The notes under the pieces: model-generated
The model's database searches: none
Seen by the model: the letters and a program-made list of their open reading frames with translations, nothing else
Told to the model about the DNA's origin: nothing
In this document: piece after piece, positions 7,561 through 11,815 of the stretch
Layout of the letters: the number at the start of each line of letters is the position of its first letter
Position numbering within the stretch: position 1 is the first letter of the stretch
Origin: Chloroflexota bacterium
GTDB taxonomy: Bacteria; Chloroflexota; UBA6077
Assembly (NCBI GenBank): GCA_021788565.1
Contig: JAJYKO010000082.1
Location: 1-11,815 of the forward strand
Direction of reading: 5' to 3'
DNA: 11,815 nucleotides
Position numbers and translations under genes: made by a program

Positions 7561-7586
7561 AGTGGGCGAGTTTATATCTGCCCACT
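7561..7586. promoter_or_regulatory. Inverted repeat around a -10-like box upstream of the DUF5661-like gene
   Basis: AGTGGGC (7561-7567) and GCCCACT (7580-7586) are perfect complements separated by 12 AT-rich bases. On the minus strand the spacer contains TATAAA (7576-7571), about 70 bases before the gene's ATG. This geometry suits either an operator over a promoter or a leader hairpin. No convincing -35 is seen. The remaining sequence from 7587 to 7717 shows no further feature I can support. Confidence 0.35.
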
Positions 7587-7717
7587 GACGATCTATTGTA
7601 CTCCAGCGTCAGTCGAGATTCGCCACCAATTCCGGGCGGAGTCGCGGTGCCCAACGACTGAGCATGCAGAATCCCTCTTTACCTGCTACCTGGCGTCGTG
7701 GGCGGAATCCACCTGAA

Positions 7718-9250
7718 CTAAAGCCAAGCGGAGACCATGTTCCTTTCCGTCCTGACAGCCGGCGTGGTTGTGATGAATGGCCTACCGTCGCGGGCGCAGA
7801 TCAGCTGCGCCACCTCTCGAGCGGTCATCGCCCCGGAGGGCAGACCTCCGCCGGGTGACACCCACTGGCCGACCATGTAGAAGTTGGCAAGGCCTGGGAG
7901 CGTCTTGCGCATCTGCGTTGTGAAGTTCCTGGTCGTCGGCAGCCAGCCCTCAAAGGACCCTCGCCAGTTGCCCGTGTAGCGCTCGTAGGTCATGGGAGTC
8001 GCTACGTCCACCACCTCCACCTGGGCCGCGATTCCAGAGATGCGCGCGTCCAGGAGCCGGACGACCGTGTCAGCTATCTGCTGCTTCTCGGCCTCGTACC
8101 GTTGTCGATCGGTGCTGAGATCCCGCCAGTAATCGTAGCTCGACCCAATGATGGCGATCACCACCGACTTGCCCGCCGGAGCCATGGTGGGATCGTAGCA
8201 GTAGTGCTTCAGGGAGAGCCGGCTGAGCTTTGCGCCTGCGACCGTGACCGGCTCGGAGAGCAGGTAAGTTACGGAGTGGGGCTCGGAGGACAGATCTCGG
8301 GCCACACCCAGGGAGACCTGGATTATGGGAGGGAAGATCTGCCACTGCTGGTAGTAGCCGCGGATCTTATCGTCCACGTACTTGCCGTCCAGCATATCGA
8401 AGATGGTGGCGTGCCCATCGGCGGCCGAGACCACGATGTCGGCGCGGTACTCGGACCCGTTCGCCAGCCGCACGCCCACGGCGCGATCGTTCTCCACCAG
8501 GATCTTTTCCACCCTGGAGTGGTAGCTGACCTGGCCGCCCAGGTCGAGATAGCGGCGCTCTATGGCTCGGGCGAACTCCAGGGAGCCGCCCACTGGGTAT
8601 CCCGCGACCCGATTGTGCTGCCAGGCGAAGACGAGCACCATCGCGATGAACGGGAAGTCCGGCATGTCGAAGTAGGTAGCGAACATCTCGCGAAGGAAGG
8701 GGTTCTGGAAGCGCTCCGCGAACTGCTTCACAGAGACCTTATTGAATCGCGAGAAGGTTCTGAGGAAGGGCAGCATCCCTACTCCGAACCGCAGCTTGTC
8801 AAGGACGTCGCTCAGCTCGGCCGGCTTGCCGAGTGGAATATCGAAGCGCGTCATCAGTCGCACGCAGCCGGTGAACTCCCGGATCAACCTTGCGTCCTCG
8901 GGGGCCAGCTCCAACAGATGGCGCTCCAGCCGATCGACGTCGGCGTACAGAATCAGGGTCTTACCATCCGTCCCTACGAGGCGCGTGAACTCCTCGTGAT
9001 TCACCATGGGTCGGTCCTGCACGGCCCCAAGCTCCTCCCAGGCGCGGTACAGGCTGTTACCGGGAGCCGAGCCGACCAGCCACTCGAGGCAGCCGTCGAA
9101 GGTGAAGCCCTTGCGCTTCCACGAGGTGCACAGTCCACCCGGCAGGTCGTGTAGCTCGAATATCCGGCTGGAGTAGCCGTTCATCTGGGCGTAGCAACCA
9201 GTGGAAAGGCCGGCGACGCCGGCTCCGATGATCACGATCGGCGAGCTCAT
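7718..9250 (-). CDS. CrtI/phytoene-desaturase-like FAD-dependent oxidoreductase
   Basis: A flavoprotein of the phytoene desaturase/retinol saturase-like group (COG1233 type), 510 residues. The N-terminal dinucleotide-binding fold is clear: PIVIIGAGVAGLSTGCYA (GxGxxG at 9-14), then E32 at the end of the second strand and the LPGGLCTSW motif. The C-terminal FAD motif is NFYMVGQWVSPGGGLPSGAMTAREVAQLI (about 456-484, interrupted here only for reading). The middle has SLEFARAIERRYLDLGG and SRVEKILVENDRAVGVRLANG, also typical. Start is set at ATG 9250, where homology begins and GAGGGGG precedes it; an in-frame extension to 9346 would add 32 non-family residues. Substrate unknown: no phytoene synthase or other carotenoid gene is nearby. 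Sits divergently to murE. Confidence 0.85.
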   Translation of the reverse strand: MSSPIVIIGAGVAGLSTGCYAQMNGYSSRIFELHDLPGGLCTSWKRKGFTFDGCLEWLVGSAPGNSLYRAWEELGAVQDRPMVNHEEFTRLVGTDGKTLILYADVDRLERHLLELAPEDARLIREFTGCVRLMTRFDIPLGKPAELSDVLDKLRFGVGMLPFLRTFSRFNKVSVKQFAERFQNPFLREMFATYFDMPDFPFIAMVLVFAWQHNRVAGYPVGGSLEFARAIERRYLDLGGQVSYHSRVEKILVENDRAVGVRLANGSEYRADIVVSAADGHATIFDMLDGKYVDDKIRGYYQQWQIFPPIIQVSLGVARDLSSEPHSVTYLLSEPVTVAGAKLSRLSLKHYCYDPTMAPAGKSVVIAIIGSSYDYWRDLSTDRQRYEAEKQQIADTVVRLLDARISGIAAQVEVVDVATPMTYERYTGNWRGSFEGWLPTTRNFTTQMRKTLPGLANFYMVGQWVSPGGGLPSGAMTAREVAQLICARDGRPFITTTPAVRTERNMVSAWL

Positions 9251-9564
9251 AGTCGACACCCCCTCGTGTCCATCTCGAACGCGCTTCCCGCGCGTGAACA
9301 CTCCACGAGTAGCATAGTGGATCTGGACCGAGCGTACAGCCGCCAAAAGTTCGAAACTGGGATACGTCGAAAGGATGATCGCACCTGGGGTGTCGTACCT
9401 GTTAAGTGCAAGTTCGGTGCGTTCTACTGGCCCAACCTGATTTCGGAGCCGAAGCCGCCCCTTGGGAACGAGACGCCTTTGAGTCGCCGTCGGTGTGACC
9501 TGGCGACCGACATGCTAGAATCGCATGGCGCTGTGTTCGTATCCGTGAGACCTTGAGGTGATGA
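9251..9564. other. Divergent intergenic region between the FAD oxidoreductase and murE
   Basis: A 314-base spacer serving both outward genes. It holds the murE promoter candidate near its right end and the ribosome site of the FAD gene at its left end. A 15-base string at 9361-9375 (GATACGTCGAAAGGA) recurs exactly at 4299-4313 in the lutA leader. A 96-codon open frame (9266-9556, +) lacks family resemblance and a ribosome site, and is not called. No RNA gene is recognised. Confidence 0.6.
9513..9521 (+). promoter_or_regulatory. Extended -10 promoter candidate for murE
   Basis: TGCTAGAAT is an extended -10 (TG-N-TAGAAT, five of six to TATAAT). A weak GTGACC lies 15 bases upstream as a possible -35. 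Transcription would start near 9528, with murE beginning at 9565 behind GAGGTG (9555-9560). Confidence 0.4.
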
Positions 9565-11130
9565 ATGCCTGCTCTGGGGGCGCTTCTCCGAGACCTTGCC
9601 TACGCCGTTCCCACGGGTGATGCCGGCACGCTCATCACCGGCATCGCCTACGACTCTCGACTCGCAAAGCCGGGGGACCTCTTCGTGGCGCTCCCCGGCT
9701 TTCATAACGATGGCAGCGCGTTCGTCGCCGATGCCTTGAGGCGCGGGGCAGTGGCCGTCGTCACGCAGCGGCACGAAGCGCTGGTGCAGGAAGGAGTTCC
9801 TCGGGTCCTGGTGCCGGATGCTCGTAGGGCACTCACGGACCTGGCGGCAGCTTTCTACGCCTATCCGGCTCGGAAGATCAGGGTCGTGGGTGTGACCGGC
9901 ACCGATGGCAAGACCACCACCGTCCACCTGGCGAGCGCCGTGCTGGAGGCCATGGGATACAGGACCGGCTTCATCACAACCGCCGATGTGAAAGTGGGCA
10001 ATCGAATCGAGTCCAACGACACCCAGCACACGACCCCGGAGCCGGTGGAGGTGCAGGGGTTGCTGCGCAGGATGGTAGACGAGGGGATCGACTATGCCAT
10101 ACTGGAGTCGAGCTCCCATGCCCTGGCATTGGATCGGCTGCTCCACTGCGAGTTTGACGCGGCGGTCTTCACCAACCTGAGCCCCGAGCACTTGAACTTC
10201 CACGGCTCTCTGGAGGCGTACCTGCGAGACAAAGCGAGGCTATTCTCCATGCTGGACTACTCTGTCTTCAAAGGCGTGGAGAAGGTGGCCGTTCTGAACG
10301 CCGACGATCCGCACTCCAGTGAGATCCGGCTGGCGACAAACGCACGGGTAATCTGGTACAGCACTCAGAACTCAGCACTCAGAACCCAGAACCCAGCATC
10401 CAGCACCCAGAACTCAGAACCCAGCACCCAACACTCCTTCGTGGGTGCCACTGATATCGAGCTCCTTTCTACCGGCTCCCGCTTCACACTGGTGACGCAC
10501 CTCGGTTTAGCGCGGGTGGAGTCACGGTTGTCCGGCCGCTTCAATGTGTACAACTGGCTGGCCGCCGCAGCGCTGGGACTCAGCCAGGGGGCGAATCTTG
10601 AGCAGATACGGCGGGCTATGGCAAAGGTAGATTCCGTGCCCGGACGAATGGAACGAATCGACTTGGGCCAGCCTTTTGCCGTAGTCGTGGACTTCGCCCA
10701 CACCCCTCAGGCCATGGAGAAAGTGCTGAGCACCCTCCGCGAGGCAACGGCGGGCCAGCTACTCGTGCTCTTTGGGCAGGCCGGAGAGAGGGATCCACGC
10801 AACCGGCCAGCGATGGGCAGAGTGGCCGCGCGCCTGGCCGAATTCGCGATATTCACCACAGACGATCCTCGGTTCGAGGACCCGATGGAGATCGCGGAGC
10901 AGATCGCCGCAGGGGCGAGGTCCGAGGGATGGCAGGAGGGCGCGCACTATCTGAAGATCGCGGACCGAGAGGATGCCATACGGGAGGCATTTGGCAGGGC
11001 GAGACCTGGGGACACGGTACTCCTGGCTGGCAAAGGTCACGAGAGGCGCCAGGTGATCGGCGACCAACTCGTCCAATGGAACGACGCCGAGGCTGCCACA
11101 TTGGTGCTGAGAGAAATGGGGTACGCCTAG
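9565..11130 (+). CDS. murE: UDP-MurNAc-tripeptide synthetase, MurE family
   Basis: Cytoplasmic Mur ligase that adds the third, diamino acid residue to UDP-MurNAc-L-Ala-D-Glu, using ATP. All three domains are present: N-terminal UDP-MurNAc part with AYDSRLAKPGDLFVALPG (28-45); central ATPase with VTGTDGKTTT (110-119), HTTPEP (155-160), ESSSHAL (181-187) and the lysine likely to be carbamylated, K223 in LRDKARLF; C-terminal part with FAHTPQAM (377-384), GQAGERDPRNRPAMG (404-418), TDDPRFEDP (432-440) and AGKGHE (488-493). The diamino-acid motif reads DDPR instead of the DNPR usual for meso-diaminopimelate enzymes, so the amino acid added (diaminopimelate, ornithine or lysine) is uncertain. Residues about 266-291 are encoded by a 7-bp repeat array and extend a loop. 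It stands alone, not in a dcw cluster. Start ATG 9565 follows GAGGTG. Confidence 0.93.
   Translation: MPALGALLRDLAYAVPTGDAGTLITGIAYDSRLAKPGDLFVALPGFHNDGSAFVADALRRGAVAVVTQRHEALVQEGVPRVLVPDARRALTDLAAAFYAYPARKIRVVGVTGTDGKTTTVHLASAVLEAMGYRTGFITTADVKVGNRIESNDTQHTTPEPVEVQGLLRRMVDEGIDYAILESSSHALALDRLLHCEFDAAVFTNLSPEHLNFHGSLEAYLRDKARLFSMLDYSVFKGVEKVAVLNADDPHSSEIRLATNARVIWYSTQNSALRTQNPASSTQNSEPSTQHSFVGATDIELLSTGSRFTLVTHLGLARVESRLSGRFNVYNWLAAAALGLSQGANLEQIRRAMAKVDSVPGRMERIDLGQPFAVVVDFAHTPQAMEKVLSTLREATAGQLLVLFGQAGERDPRNRPAMGRVAARLAEFAIFTTDDPRFEDPMEIAEQIAAGARSEGWQEGAHYLKIADREDAIREAFGRARPGDTVLLAGKGHERRQVIGDQLVQWNDAEAATLVLREMGYA
10359..10435 (+). repeat. Eleven tandem heptanucleotide units (CAG-A/C-A-C/T-C/T) inside murE
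   Basis: A continuous 77-bp run of 7-base units: CAGCACT, CAGAACT, CAGCACT, CAGAACC, CAGAACC, CAGCATC, CAGCACC, CAGAACT, CAGAACC, CAGCACC and CAACACT. Because 7 is not a multiple of 3, translation has a 21-base (7-residue) period: STQNSAL, RTQNPAS, STQNSEP, STQHSFV. The array sits between ARVIWY and GATDIEL of MurE, where most homologues have only a short loop. Its composition (no TGG-rich or GC-rich codons, strongly C/A on this strand) differs from the flanking gene. Confidence 0.9.
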
Positions 11131-11145
11131 CCAGATCCTCGCCGG

Positions 11146-11730
11146 CTACTGCATGGAGCGGGCTATCTTCAGAAGCTCCTCGCGCGCGTAGATGGTGGTC
11201 AGGATGTAGTGGACGCCCCCAGCATACCATCGAATCTGGTTCACCGGCGTGCCATCCTCGCTGCTGCCTAGCAGTAGCTGGCCGGTGATACCGTGCACGT
11301 CCACGTTCGCTGTTTCCGCCAAGTTGTCAGGCTCTGGCACTGGAAAAGGCAAGCTCTCTCCTTGCCAGAAAACTTCACGGATCTGCAGCCCCTGCTGTCC
11401 ATTGCTCGACTGAAAGAGCATCGAAACCACGCGAGCCGGCTCTCGCTGACCTCGAACCGAAGCAGCCGGCCACTTCAGATATGAGGGGAAGTAGGCTGGC
11501 GTGGCTACCTTCACCCCCAGATCCTTCTCGGCAGCCTCGATCGAGGGATATGACAATCGCTCGTCGAGAACATTCTTGGGCGCGGGAGGACCGGCCACCA
11601 GGTTCTGCACGTAGCCCGGTACTCCATTAAGCAACCTCAGCGCCATGACTGCGACCACCACCGCGATCGCAAAAGGCAGCAGTATGCTAGGAAGCTGCTT
11701 CAGAATTCCGATCGCTCTCATCTCCCTCAC
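11146..11730 (-). CDS. Membrane-anchored extracytoplasmic protein of unknown function
   Basis: About 194 residues: a short basic N-terminus, one transmembrane segment (about 14-34, ILLPFAIAVVVAVMALRLL), then a soluble domain that should lie outside the membrane. The pattern YPSIEAAEKDLGVKVATPAYFP, followed by alternating strands, VFWQGESLPF, a VHGITGQLLL segment and RWYAGGVHYILTT, weakly recalls DUF4367-type domains found in anti-sigma or germination-related proteins; this is tentative. GTG 11730 overlaps the stop of the preceding gene (GTGA), suggesting translational coupling. ATG 11721 is the alternative start, with GAGG only three bases before it. Convergent with murE, 15 bases apart. Confidence 0.65.
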   Translation of the reverse strand: MREMRAIGILKQLPSILLPFAIAVVVAVMALRLLNGVPGYVQNLVAGPPAPKNVLDERLSYPSIEAAEKDLGVKVATPAYFPSYLKWPAASVRGQREPARVVSMLFQSSNGQQGLQIREVFWQGESLPFPVPEPDNLAETANVDVHGITGQLLLGSSEDGTPVNQIRWYAGGVHYILTTIYAREELLKIARSMQ

Positions 11731-11815
11731 ACTACGAAGTAGCAGAGCCCCAGCACGGCGGCGGCCGCCAGGACGAGTCGCAGTCCGGTGTAGCTGGTTG
11801 GCCGCGCCGCCTCTG
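11727..11815 (-). CDS. C-terminal end of a membrane protein, cut by window edge
   Basis: A minus-strand frame open to the window end encodes 28 residues, EAARPTSYTGLRLVL then AAAAVLGLCYFVV, and stops at TGA 11729-11727. The hydrophobic final segment looks like a terminal transmembrane helix. The stop overlaps or lies five bases before the next gene's start, which supports it as a real upstream partner in an operon. Too short to name. Confidence 0.5.
   Translation of the reverse strand, partial: EAARPTSYTGLRLVLAAAAVLGLCYFVV

Noticed and set aside
8102..9154. 350-codon plus-strand open frame opposite the FAD oxidoreductase
   Set aside because: It lies wholly antisense to a gene with clear FAD motifs; its translation is His/Leu/Val-rich without family resemblance, as expected from a GC-rich complementary frame.
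9266..9556. 96-codon plus-strand open frame before murE
   Set aside because: No ribosome site, no family resemblance, spans the predicted murE promoter and overlaps the start of the divergent gene's leader.
9424..10203. 259-codon minus-strand open frame overlapping the start of murE
   Set aside because: Antisense to conserved MurE motifs; no recognisable domain and no ribosome site.
10359..10435. Possible CRISPR array
   Set aside because: Units are 7 bp and directly adjacent, with no spacers; it is a tandem minisatellite within a coding gene.

Overview
This is a GC-rich bacterial window whose gene content fits a free-living or environmental heterotroph. Phylum assignment is inference: a fused TRAP permease, a degenerate cytidylate-kinase-like protein with a BON tail, a DUF5661-type protein and a MurE with the variant motifs GQAGERD and DDPR together suggest Chloroflexota or a related GC-rich lineage. 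There is no rRNA, tRNA, CRISPR array, transposase or integrase. The MurE gene means the organism makes peptidoglycan.

Layout. Positions 1-3223 (+) hold a TRAP transporter: a substrate-binding lipoprotein (dctP, cut at its 5' end by the window edge) and a fused DctQ-DctM permease. The 200-bp gap between them holds a perfect 12-bp hairpin and a cluster of TGTCA half-sites. Positions 3256-4191 (+) hold a gene with its own extended -10 promoter and a hairpin leader, encoding a cytidylate-kinase-like P-loop protein fused to a BON domain. Positions 4208-7200 (+) hold a clean sigma70-type promoter followed by a tightly packed lutA-lutB-lutC operon (4-nt gap, then ATGA overlap) for iron-sulfur-dependent lactate oxidation. 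On the minus strand follow a small DUF5661-like gene (7227-7502) and a CrtI/phytoene-desaturase-like FAD oxidoreductase (7718-9250). Divergent from the latter is a stand-alone murE (9565-11130, +) with an in-frame 77-bp array of heptanucleotide repeats in its coding sequence. The right edge (minus) holds a membrane-anchored protein of unknown function, translationally coupled to the end of another membrane protein that runs off the window.

How the genes may work together. The most coherent unit is TRAP transporter + kinase-like/BON protein + LutABC. TRAP systems import small carboxylates, and LutABC oxidises L-lactate to pyruvate, so the left 7 kb plausibly forms a cassette for import and oxidation of lactate or a related 2-hydroxy acid. 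No classical regulator (GntR/LutR type) is present; the kinase-like/BON protein is the only candidate for a regulatory or accessory role. The right part (FAD enzyme, murE, edge genes) looks like separate transcription units with no evident functional link.
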